A DNA stretch of 45,255 nucleotides, taken from the NCBI GenBank assembly GCA_022785155.1, contig JALFRH010000084.1, positions 1 through 45,255 on the forward strand, given 5' to 3'. Both the position numbers and the translations under genes were made by a program. This stretch comes from Spirochaetales bacterium. GTDB lineage: Bacteria; Spirochaetota; Spirochaetia; Sphaerochaetales; Sphaerochaetaceae. Each line of letters opens with the position of its first letter. The first letter of the stretch is position 1. The notes below the pieces were generated by a model that worked only from the letters and a program-made list of their open reading frames with translations, did not search any database and was not told the origin of the DNA. Shown piece after piece: positions 9,474 through 17,820 of this stretch.

Positions 9474-10756
9474 TGGAGTGAGAAGATAGTATTGTTTTCC
9501 CTAGGAAGGGAAATATGGACCTTCGTCCCCCTTCCAGGAGTACTTTCAACGGCTATTTTTCCACCGCATATTCCTTCCACCTGCTCTCTTGCATAAGACA
9601 AGCCCACATGTAGTTTGTCTTTGCTCTCACCGGGGTCAGAAGTATCGAAACCTTCGCCATTATCTGTAATGACAATATGGTGGTCATTGATGTCGCTGTA
9701 TATGTCTATCCATATAGTACCACCATCTTCCTTTTGGCAGATTCCATGTCTCACGGCATTCTCAACCAAAGGCTGGAGAACAAGTGGGGGGATGAAAAAG
9801 CTATCATCACTGACATTCCAAACTACATTCAATACATCCCCGAAGCGTTCCTTCTCCAAATCAAGATACTTTTTTGTATGGGATATCTCTTCAGAAACAG
9901 AGAGAGGCTCCGATGATAGCACGGAGTTTATGTTCCATCTTAGATATGAAGCAAACTCATCTGTAATCTCAGCAGCCCTGTTGGGATTCTTATGGCAGAG
10001 GATGGAAATTGAATTCAAGACATTGTAAAGGAAATGGGGCTGGATCTGGCTTATCATAACCTTGTTCATATCTTCTCTCACCGACAATAGATGCTTCTCG
10101 ACAGAACTATCCATTTCTGTATTGACCATTGTGAATATTCCTACGATGCACAGGGAAATTGCAGGATAGACAAAGGGAAGATCGTACTTAAGGTCGAACA
10201 TTCTCACTACAGCAGACCATATTGGAAGGAAAATCCATAATAGGCAGTTCTTAAACCCCATTTTCTTCCTTTCTTTTATAAGCACCAATAAATCTGGTAG
10301 AAGAATCAACATAATTCCTATCTGGGAAAAAATATGATAGGGAGTGTAATAATAGCTTCCATCCTCATTTATGACAAAAAACAGGTGTGTAAAGAAACTG
10401 GATATCCAAAGGACATTGAATACCATGTTTACAATTATCGGAAAGTATTTAAATCGATTACTTTCCCTGATACCATAGTGCTCTTTCCAAAAGGCCCTAA
10501 GGTAGTAGTGATAGAGAGTGATCATCAAAAGGCAGAAGAAATATATCAGGACAAAGACCACCGCCATTTCCAAGAAACTGGATTTTCCTACGATGCACCA
10601 ATACACCCCATCAAAGAATAAGGTAAGGGCTTGGGTTACAACCAATGCAAAAAACACCTTATTTGACTTACGGCCTGTTCTTCTTCTATAGATTCCAATA
10701 GATAGAATCACCATTAAGATTACACAATAGAAGTTGATCCAGGCTTTAGGCGTCAT
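9443..10756 (-). CDS. LytS/YehU-type sensor histidine kinase (integral membrane sensor)
   Basis: N-terminal multi-TM region; His-kinase motif ISQIQPHFLYNVLNSISILC; ATPase motif PPLVLQPLVENAVRHGI; ITDNGEGFD. 31-bp convergent overlap with the epimerase gene. Confidence 0.9.
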   Translation of the reverse strand: MTPKAWINFYCVILMVILSIGIYRRRTGRKSNKVFFALVVTQALTLFFDGVYWCIVGKSSFLEMAVVFVLIYFFCLLMITLYHYYLRAFWKEHYGIRESNRFKYFPIIVNMVFNVLWISSFFTHLFFVINEDGSYYYTPYHIFSQIGIMLILLPDLLVLIKERKKMGFKNCLLWIFLPIWSAVVRMFDLKYDLPFVYPAISLCIVGIFTMVNTEMDSSVEKHLLSVREDMNKVMISQIQPHFLYNVLNSISILCHKNPNRAAEITDEFASYLRWNINSVLSSEPLSVSEEISHTKKYLDLEKERFGDVLNVVWNVSDDSFFIPPLVLQPLVENAVRHGICQKEDGGTIWIDIYSDINDHHIVITDNGEGFDTSDPGESKDKLHVGLSYAREQVEGICGGKIAVESTPGRGTKVHISLPRENNTIFSLHYKNEKMDSN

Positions 10757-10879
10757 CTAAACTCTCCATCCACATTCTAGCCATATAATACTGGTTATTC
10801 CACTTTTTTATCATTCCATGAATAAACATTGGGGGCTTTTTGTCTTGAATCACAAATCTGTGATATATAGAATCAGAGT

Positions 10880-11746
10880 GTGAAAAAAACCGTTACGATC
10901 CAAGATATTTCATGCATAGGCAAATGCTCCATAACTGTGGCTCTTCCTATTTTAAGTGCCATGGGAATAGACACAGCCGTTCTTCCCACTACACTGCTCA
11001 GCACCCACTCTGGATTTCCCGGTTTCTATTCCCGTGATCTGTCTTCAGACTTTTTCCCAATAATAAACCACTGGAAAGAAAGAGGCGTTTCCTTCGATTC
11101 CATATATACAGGATATCTTGGCTCCAAAATCCATGTAGACTATGTAAAAGAGTTCATCAAAGAGTTCAAAAAAGACGATACCCTCCTTATTGTGGACCCT
11201 GCCATGGCCGATGACGGTAGAATGTACAGCGGCATCGATCCTTCCTTTTCTTTCCACATAAGAAAGCTGGCGGAAGAAGCCGATGTAATTCTTCCCAATA
11301 TGACGGAAGCTTCTTTCCTACTAGGAAGAAATCTAATTGATAAAGAATATGGGGAAGAAGACATCGTTTCCATACTTAAAGATCTGGCAAAACTAGGCTC
11401 AAAGAAGGTGGTCCTCAAGGGTGTTTCTTTTACAAAAGACCAAAAACACCTGGGTGACATCGAAGGAAAAATAGGTAACGCCACCTACGATGGAAATACG
11501 GAGAGAATCTCATGGCACTTCCATGAAAGGATAAACCAGGCCTTCTGTGGAGCTGGGGATGTATTCGCTTCCTCCTTTACCGGAGCTCTGATGAGAGGCT
11601 TTCAGATTGAAGAAGCAGTATCCATCTCCGGAGACTTTGTGCTCCAGGCAATAAAGAGAACCATGGAGGAAAAAGATTACACAACCCTTTATATTGACTT
11701 TGAAAAGGCTCTCCCTTGGCTAATGGAAAGAATCGGAATCATATGA
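10880..11746 (+). CDS. pyridoxal/pyridoxamine kinase-like (PfkB/PdxK family)
   Basis: GTG start; TVTIQDISCIGKCSITVALPILSAMGIDTAVLPTTLLSTHSG; DPAMADDGRMY; FCGAGDVFASSFTGALMRG. Confidence 0.88.
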   Translation: MKKTVTIQDISCIGKCSITVALPILSAMGIDTAVLPTTLLSTHSGFPGFYSRDLSSDFFPIINHWKERGVSFDSIYTGYLGSKIHVDYVKEFIKEFKKDDTLLIVDPAMADDGRMYSGIDPSFSFHIRKLAEEADVILPNMTEASFLLGRNLIDKEYGEEDIVSILKDLAKLGSKKVVLKGVSFTKDQKHLGDIEGKIGNATYDGNTERISWHFHERINQAFCGAGDVFASSFTGALMRGFQIEEAVSISGDFVLQAIKRTMEEKDYTTLYIDFEKALPWLMERIGII

Positions 11747-12879
11747 GAAGAAAGATTATCATAATCGGCGGCGGAGCTTCAGGCTTATTTCTCTCTTCCC
11801 TTCTCCCATCTGCCCTTCTACTGGAAAAGAATAAGGAAGTTGGAAGAAAACTTCTTATTACCGGAGGAGGAAAGTGCAATCTTACCCACAATGAAGAAAT
11901 AAGGGATTTGGTATGCCGCTACTATGACAAGAAGAGATTTGTCTCCCCTTCCCTTTATTCCTTCGGACCAGAGAGAATAAGGGAATACTTCGCTTCCCTT
12001 TGTCTGGAAACTTATATTAGGGATGACGGAAAAGTCTTCCCTGTTTCTGAAAATAGTAGGGATGTAGTGACAGCCTTGTCCAAAGGTGATGTAAGCCTTG
12101 ACACCAATGTACTGGATATAGAAAGAATAGATGACTATTTTTTGCTCACTACCAATAAAGGAAAGATAGAAACAGAGAAGCTCATAATTGCCACAGGAGG
12201 CGTTTCCTTTCCTCAAACAGGATCAGACGGAAAGGTCTTTCCCCTTATATCGAAACTAGGCCATAGAATAATCCCGGCTCGTCCCGCTCTCTGTGGATTG
12301 AGGACAAGGGAAGACCTGGGGAGGCTGGAAGGTATTACAGTGGAGAAGGTCCTTTTGAAATACAAAAAGACAAAAAGAGAGGGCTCCCTTCTCTTTACAC
12401 ATAATGGAATATCGGGGCCGGAGATATTGAATCTCTCCAGAGACATAGAAAATGAAGACACTTTGGAAATATCCCTTTCATCCTTTCCTCCCCAAGACAT
12501 ATTCAACCTTAAGGGAAATATGAAGGCCATAAAGGCTCTTCATGAAGAGACAGCCCTTCCTTTGAGACTTTTGGAAGAGAGGTTAAGCTGGAAAGATAAG
12601 AAAATTGGAGAACTCACCAAAAAGGACAGCGAAGAGTATAGGGACAAAATCCATCTATGGAGGCCACAGGTGACTACAAAGGGGATGATGAATTCTTCAA
12701 TGGTCACAAGAGGCGGCGTAGATACTGAAGAAGTTGATCCGAAGACTTTCAAATCAAAGCTGGTTCCAAATCTCTGGATCATAGGAGAAGCCTTGGATGT
12801 AGACGGAGAGTGTGGTGGATATAACCTGACCTTCGCTTTTGCCTCCGCCTACAGCGCCTATCTTTCCCTATTGAAGTAG
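11743..12879 (+). CDS. NAD(P)/FAD-dependent oxidoreductase, HI0933/BaiN-like flavoprotein
   Basis: MRRKIIIIGGGASGLFLSSLLP; KNKEVGRKLLITGGGKCNLTH; WIIGEALDVDGECGGYNLTFAFASAYSA; ATGA overlap with the upstream kinase gene. Confidence 0.93.
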   Translation: MRRKIIIIGGGASGLFLSSLLPSALLLEKNKEVGRKLLITGGGKCNLTHNEEIRDLVCRYYDKKRFVSPSLYSFGPERIREYFASLCLETYIRDDGKVFPVSENSRDVVTALSKGDVSLDTNVLDIERIDDYFLLTTNKGKIETEKLIIATGGVSFPQTGSDGKVFPLISKLGHRIIPARPALCGLRTREDLGRLEGITVEKVLLKYKKTKREGSLLFTHNGISGPEILNLSRDIENEDTLEISLSSFPPQDIFNLKGNMKAIKALHEETALPLRLLEERLSWKDKKIGELTKKDSEEYRDKIHLWRPQVTTKGMMNSSMVTRGGVDTEEVDPKTFKSKLVPNLWIIGEALDVDGECGGYNLTFAFASAYSAYLSLLK

Positions 12880-12882
12880 GTC

Positions 12883-13428
12883 TTACATTCCGATTTTGAT
12901 GATATCTTCCTCCCTCAGGCGCCACAATCTCCCTTCCCTATGAAAAAGGGCGACACTATCCACTGTAAAGTTGGAAGAAAAACCATGGGAAGAAAGCTTA
13001 TCCAGCATAAAAGAAAAGCTTTCAGGAGGAATATCTCTATTGGCCACCGTAAAGTGAGGAATAAGCTTCTTTCCATCCACCTTCACACTCTCCCCCATTG
13101 CCCTAAGGCCCTTTGCCAGCACTTGAGATAGGTTATCCCAATCTTCGGAAGGTAGGACTCTGAGAAATATTGTCCTATTTCCAAAACTACCATACCCATC
13201 GACCTTTCCAACAAAGGGAGTGAGCAGGGGAAGAATTCCATTTATTATGTCTCTTATTTCTTCTGTGCTTTTCTTTGAGGAAAAGGGAGGGATCAGAGTT
13301 ACATGAATGGGAGTGGAGTGGCCGCTTCTGCACCCATATTTCTCACTCCACTTTCTGTCACTTTCCACAATCCTCTCTATTTCCAAGGAAGGTAATACTC
13401 CAATAAAATGGGTTTTGTCATCAATCAT
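12883..13428 (-). CDS. 2'-5' RNA ligase family (2H phosphoesterase-like) protein
   Basis: Two HxT motifs: PIHVTLIPPF and IPHFTVANRD. Confidence 0.78.
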   Translation of the reverse strand: MIDDKTHFIGVLPSLEIERIVESDRKWSEKYGCRSGHSTPIHVTLIPPFSSKKSTEEIRDIINGILPLLTPFVGKVDGYGSFGNRTIFLRVLPSEDWDNLSQVLAKGLRAMGESVKVDGKKLIPHFTVANRDIPPESFSFMLDKLSSHGFSSNFTVDSVALFHREGRLWRLREEDIIKIGM

Positions 13429-13431
13429 CGC

Positions 13432-13944
13432 CTACCCTCTTCTCAATAGATTGAAAGCCAATTCAAGGTATATTCTATGGGATACCGTAACAAGGATATT
13501 TCTCAACAGTTCCTTTTCCATGCTTCCCGTCTCGTTTATGGTGGAAGGCCTTTCACCTAGAGAGAAAACATATTTAAGGACAGAAGAGAACTCTGTCCTG
13601 AAATATTCATAAGCCTCTTCAACTCTGAAATTCTTTTTCTGAAGAGTCAACAAAACTTGAATGTCATCAAGGCTGACTACGTTCTTTGCAACTGCAATGA
13701 ACAACAGGTAGGCGATGCTCTCCCTTGAGTACTGTTTTTTTATGGGATTGGGAATGAGCTTTTTCTTTACATAATTGCTGATCATGCTCTCAGTAATTGA
13801 GATTCCGTAAATGTCTTCAAAGAGTCTATTGATGTAAGTTGCACACTGATTAAGGTATAACCCCACATCAGGTATCTCCTTGAAAGAAGGAAGGGAATAG
13901 GAAGAGAGGGCTGTGAGAGCTTTTTCATCTATTTTCAAGTTCAT
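13432..13944 (-). CDS. DUF1836 family protein (MerR-like HTH putative regulator)
   Basis: SMISNYVKKKLIPNPIKKQYSRESIAYLLFIAVAKNVVSLDDIQVLL, characteristic of DUF1836. Confidence 0.85.
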   Translation of the reverse strand: MNLKIDEKALTALSSYSLPSFKEIPDVGLYLNQCATYINRLFEDIYGISITESMISNYVKKKLIPNPIKKQYSRESIAYLLFIAVAKNVVSLDDIQVLLTLQKKNFRVEEAYEYFRTEFSSVLKYVFSLGERPSTINETGSMEKELLRNILVTVSHRIYLELAFNLLRRG

Positions 13945-13966
13945 TGCGTTTCTCCAAAATCTTTTT

Positions 13967-14070
13967 ATCGGTTTTTAAAAAACTCTTGACAAGTATCACA
14001 AATACTCCTAGAACTATATACAAGTTTTTAAAAAACCGATTACAGGTTTGTTATATCAGTAAATCGGTTT
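13967..14070. promoter_or_regulatory. divergent DUF1836/hlyIII promoter region with symmetric candidate operators
   Basis: ATCGGTTTTTAAAAAACT (13967-13984) and inverted AGTTTTTAAAAAACCGAT (14023-14040) flank TTGACA-N17-TAGAAC (13986-14014); third half-site AAATCGGTTT at 14061. Confidence 0.6.
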
Positions 14071-14090
14071 GTCTGCAAGGAGAAAAGGTT

Positions 14091-14780
14091 ATGACAGTAA
14101 ACATCATGCTTCCCAGAACAAGAGAAATACCATCATTCAGGGCAAAAGATCCAATGAGTGCCCTTACTCATTTCATTGCCTTCATCCTGTGTATTGTCGC
14201 TTCTCCATTTTTGATGATGAAGGGTGCTTCGGATAATCGCTCGTCATTGGAACTCTTCTCCCTCTCCATATTCGCCCTCAGTACAATTTTTCTCTATGGA
14301 GCTTCATCCTGCTACCATGGTTTCAATATAGGTGTAAAAAGAAACAAAATATTGAGAAAGATAGACCATGCAATGATCGGAATACTTGTTGCAGGAACAT
14401 ACACTCCCCTTTGTATCATTTCCCTCAGAAATGTAGGGGGCATGAAGCTTATGGGTTTTGTTTGGATTCTAGCTATATCAGCCTTGGTCTTGAAGCTTTT
14501 CTGGATCAACTGCCCCAAGTGGGTTTCCTCAGTGCTCTATCTACTGATGGGATGGGCATGTGCTCCTTCTTTGGGTAGTATCTACAGGACTCTTCCTTCA
14601 ATGGGATTTGTACTTCTGGTATTAGGTGGAGCAGCATATACAGTGGGGGCCCTTATATATGCATTGAAGATTCCAATGTTTGAAAAGAATAAATACTTCA
14701 AGAGCCATGAGATATTCCATCTCTTTATTATGGCTGGGACCCTCTTCCACTATCTAATGATCTATAACTATTGTGCTTAA
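14091..14780 (+). CDS. hemolysin III family (PAQR/YqfA-like) membrane protein
   Basis: DPMSALTHFIAFILCIVASPFLM; SSCYHGFNIG; RKIDHAMIGILVAGTYTP; SHEIFHLFIMAGTLFHYL; AAGGAG SD before ATG 14091. Confidence 0.94.
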   Translation: MTVNIMLPRTREIPSFRAKDPMSALTHFIAFILCIVASPFLMMKGASDNRSSLELFSLSIFALSTIFLYGASSCYHGFNIGVKRNKILRKIDHAMIGILVAGTYTPLCIISLRNVGGMKLMGFVWILAISALVLKLFWINCPKWVSSVLYLLMGWACAPSLGSIYRTLPSMGFVLLVLGGAAYTVGALIYALKIPMFEKNKYFKSHEIFHLFIMAGTLFHYLMIYNYCA

Positions 14781-14788
14781 CAAAAATA

Positions 14789-14820
14789 AGAATACCTAGG
14801 GAGACCTGGGTATTCTTTTC
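14789..14820 (+). terminator. Rho-independent terminator downstream of the hemolysin III gene
   Basis: AAGAATACCTAGGGAGACCTGGGTATTCTTTT. Confidence 0.8.
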
Positions 14821-14930
14821 ATATGATAATGATAAGGAGATGAAATCACCTCTTCTTTGGACAGAGGGTAAGATATAAAACGGTTGGTAATATCTATTTC
14901 CTTCGATACTCTCCAGTATATTCTTGCTTT

Positions 14931-15134
14931 TTATACCAACCCAGAAGTCTTTAATTGTTCCAATGTCTCTTTGGAGACGCCTAAAGCATCAGCAGCTTCA
15001 TCGAAGGAGCAGTTGGCCTCTTTCCCTAGGGCCATGTTGACTACATGGGAGAAGTTCTCCTTGTTGTCAAGAAGCCTGTACTGGACGTTGTTGAATACCT
15101 TGTAGATATTCTTATCATTTTTGGGGTTCGTCAT
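14931..15134 (-). CDS. small putative HTH protein (67 aa)
   Basis: MTNPKNDKNIYKVFNNVQYRLL...DEAADALGVSKETLEQLKTSGLV; good SD (ATAAGGAGAAATG); palindrome in its promoter region. Confidence 0.65.
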   Translation of the reverse strand: MTNPKNDKNIYKVFNNVQYRLLDNKENFSHVVNMALGKEANCSFDEAADALGVSKETLEQLKTSGLV

Positions 15135-15159
15135 TTCTCCTTATATATAGAACAGAAAA

Positions 15160-15199
15160 ATGACGAAAAACGTCATACTTTTTGGTTATTTTCTGACAA
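15160..15199 (-). promoter_or_regulatory. candidate promoter with palindromic operator for the small HTH gene
   Basis: Minus strand TTGTCA-N16-TATGAC, with the palindrome ATGACG-TTTTT-CGTCAT overlapping the -10. Confidence 0.45.
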
Positions 15200-15231
15200 A
15201 AAAGTGTAATCAGGACTAAAAAAGAGTCTTT

Positions 15232-15894
15232 CTATAGATTAAACCCCTTGCCATCAAATAATGCAACCACACCTTTTTCCTCTTCGCTCTTCTCTCTTTT
15301 GAGAGTGACATCGAAGACTTTGGGACAGAAATAATCCATTTCGAAGACACCCATAGTGGCTCTGGTTTTGTCCAGAGAATAGAGGATTGAGTTCAGTTTT
15401 CTCATATCTTCTTCTTTTTCTCCCTCTATTCTATATCCCCAGAAGAATACGGAAGGGTGGGAAGAGAGCTGACATATCTCCTCCTCTGTAGGGACATGAC
15501 CAAAGGGGAAGATGAAGGAAACCACAATGCCCTCTTCATCGCAGGAATCCAAAAGAGACAAGTCATCTGTGACAAGGGAATTATTGCCATCAAGAGGATA
15601 TCTCCTGCCATTAAGGAAGAAGCCTCTCTTTTCATCCAGCCCAAGGGATCTCAAACCTATTCTATATTCCTTATCTTCCACAAAGTATGAATAGAGATAG
15701 GGAGCCATTCCCTCCCATAGCTTTATTTCAAGAATAAAATAGTCTTCCCTTACGCCTTCCTCCTTTAGATGGACTACTCTTTCTTCTCCAAGGAAAGAGG
15801 TCTTCACCTCTCCTTCTCCAAAGAGGAAGACAGCAAGACTGGCTATTCCAGATTCCAAATCCACTTGAGAAAAAAACTTTACATTCTTTACCAT
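15232..15894 (-). CDS. hypothetical protein
   Basis: 220 aa from ATG 15894 with AAGGAGG SD; directly downstream of the YbaK-family gene; no family recognised. Confidence 0.7.
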   Translation of the reverse strand: MVKNVKFFSQVDLESGIASLAVFLFGEGEVKTSFLGEERVVHLKEEGVREDYFILEIKLWEGMAPYLYSYFVEDKEYRIGLRSLGLDEKRGFFLNGRRYPLDGNNSLVTDDLSLLDSCDEEGIVVSFIFPFGHVPTEEEICQLSSHPSVFFWGYRIEGEKEEDMRKLNSILYSLDKTRATMGVFEMDYFCPKVFDVTLKREKSEEEKGVVALFDGKGFNL

Positions 15895-15895
15895 T

Positions 15896-16387
15896 TCACT
15901 CCTCCTTGGTTTTGATGTCACTCCAGTTACACTCTATGCCATACATAGAAAAGAATCGAAAGAGATCACTGGAAGATAATAGCATGGAAGAAGTATTCTC
16001 CATGGGATGGACATAGATCTTTCCATCCTTGAAGTCACTATCCAGATAAAACTTCACTCTTCTCTCTGCATCATTGAGAAGCCCCATGGGAGTCACAGCT
16101 CCTGGGGAAAGGGAAAGAATGGACCTTAAGTCCTCTTCCTTTGCAAAAGAAAAGGAAGAAAAGTCCAAAGCTTTGGCCATGGCCTTCAAGTCCACTCTTT
16201 TATTGCTCTTGACTGTAATAAGGACAAAGCCTTTCTTGCTCTTGAGAAATAGATTCTTGGCTTCAGCCTGGCTATGGGGAAGAGAAAGCATATGCCCCTC
16301 CTCGGAGGTATATACAGCTTTATGAAAGTATTCATCATACTCTATACCCTTACTTCTCAACTCTTCTCTCAGTTCTTGGCTATCCAT
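15896..16387 (-). CDS. YbaK/ProX-family aminoacyl-tRNA editing (deacylase) protein
   Basis: LFLKSKKGFVLITVKSNKRVDLKAMAKAL; LSPGAVTPMGLLNDAERRVKFYLDSDF, typical ProX/YbaK core. Confidence 0.88.
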   Translation of the reverse strand: MDSQELREELRSKGIEYDEYFHKAVYTSEEGHMLSLPHSQAEAKNLFLKSKKGFVLITVKSNKRVDLKAMAKALDFSSFSFAKEEDLRSILSLSPGAVTPMGLLNDAERRVKFYLDSDFKDGKIYVHPMENTSSMLLSSSDLFRFFSMYGIECNWSDIKTKEE

Positions 16388-16600
16388 GGTTCATCCCTAT
16401 CTAAATGATAATACTTTTATAGGCCGAAGAATATAATGCCTGAGTCGAGAAACAAGGGAAAAGCATGGCCTATATATATCGCCCCGCCCCCAGAGACACA
16501 GAGTGTAATAAGGAATATGAAGTGTTTTCTGGGGGGAGGCGCATTAAACTAGGAATTGGATTCTTTTCTGAGAAGGATCTGTCACTTCTCAAGAAAAGGA

Positions 16601-16726
16601 TTATAAAACTGGATTAATATCCTCCTTTGAAGATGTTTTATTTATACTTCTGACAATTGAGATGACTTTTACGATTGCAAGAGTTCCGATGAATAATTCC
16701 AAGAGCATCAATATAGTTTCCATCAT
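16601..16726 (-). CDS. small membrane peptide (41 aa)
   Basis: Minus strand MMETILMLLELFIGTLAIVKVISIVRSINKTSSKEDINPVL, SD TAGGAGGCG, 9 nt after the stop of the 16736-17290 gene; single hydrophobic segment. Confidence 0.55.
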   Translation of the reverse strand: MMETILMLLELFIGTLAIVKVISIVRSINKTSSKEDINPVL

Positions 16727-16735
16727 CGCCTCCTA

Positions 16736-17290
16736 TCAGAATTTATATGTGCACTCAACACCGGCATCTACACCGATCATGCTCACAGAGTCTGTTACTG
16801 ATGAGTACATTGAGGAGCAGGCAGTGGAGAAGAACATATTTCTGACTCCAGCGCTCATTACGACTTCGAAATTTTCCGATGCCTGGTAGCTGATTCCACC
16901 TTTGCAAGCAACACCAAGTTCTGTTCCGATTCCATCGGAGAGGACCAGATGAGTCTCCACGCCGCTTTCAAGGAAGAGCTTCATATCTTCCATGATGGCT
17001 GCGTCTTTATAGAAGGAAGCATTGAAAGTAAGAACTGACAAGTTGCTGTCTGCAGCCTTCTTTGCATTGGCCTCCAAAGATACTTTGTTTTCTGAGCCTA
17101 CGTCTACAAGGGCATCCACACCTGCAGAAACTCCATCCACCAGGAATCCACCTGCTGCAGAATTGACTGACATCTGGAAATATCTTGTTGTACCTGCTGT
17201 GCTTCTGATGCTTACCTTTGCAGAGATAGACATGACAGCAAGTGCCATTATTGCAATGATTGTGATGATTCTCTTTGTTGCGAACTTCAT
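16736..17290 (-). CDS. secreted outer-membrane beta-barrel-like protein
   Basis: Signal peptide MKFATKRIITIIAIMALAVMSISA; alternating beta pattern; C-terminal ...GVECTYKF aromatic end. Confidence 0.65.
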   Translation of the reverse strand: MKFATKRIITIIAIMALAVMSISAKVSIRSTAGTTRYFQMSVNSAAGGFLVDGVSAGVDALVDVGSENKVSLEANAKKAADSNLSVLTFNASFYKDAAIMEDMKLFLESGVETHLVLSDGIGTELGVACKGGISYQASENFEVVMSAGVRNMFFSTACSSMYSSVTDSVSMIGVDAGVECTYKF

Positions 17291-17532
17291 TTTTGTTATT
17301 CCTTATTACATCTACAATCTACGCCCCACCCCGCACACCTATAGCAACGGCAAAAAACAATTCAAAAAATTTTTAAAGATTTTTTTCTTTGCACTTTCAT
17401 TGCGTTATTGGCACTTTATGTGCGCTTCACTCAATGAGAAGACAGCCTTTCGCACAGAAACCGCAGTGAAAAACAAAGAAGTGCACTCAAAGCGTATTGA
17501 AAGACTGGAATTAGGCCATATAATTCAAAACT

Positions 17533-17820
17533 ATGAATAAGAACAAGATAATTGGAATCGCACTGATAATAGCTGCAGTAATACTCTCCCTTTTCGGATT
17601 CTTCGTGCTCCCTGAAGATATCGTGACACAATTCAACTTTTCAGGAGAGACAACGAAGATGAATAAGATACCTGCCCTGACAGTTCCTTTCCTCATTACT
17701 ACAGTCTCTTCCATACTCACCCTTGGCCTGGATAAAGACGACGAGAGAAACAAGAAGTATATTTTCGGTGCAATTCTAGGAATTCTCCTATTGATAGTTA
17801 TGATCGGCGTGAATATTTAA
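17533..17820 (+). CDS. DUF1648 domain small membrane protein
   Basis: LPEDIVTQFNFSGETTKMNKIPALTVPFLIT typical of DUF1648; TM segments; strong upstream promoter TTGAAA-N16-TATAAT. Confidence 0.82.
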   Translation: MNKNKIIGIALIIAAVILSLFGFFVLPEDIVTQFNFSGETTKMNKIPALTVPFLITTVSSILTLGLDKDDERNKKYIFGAILGILLLIVMIGVNI

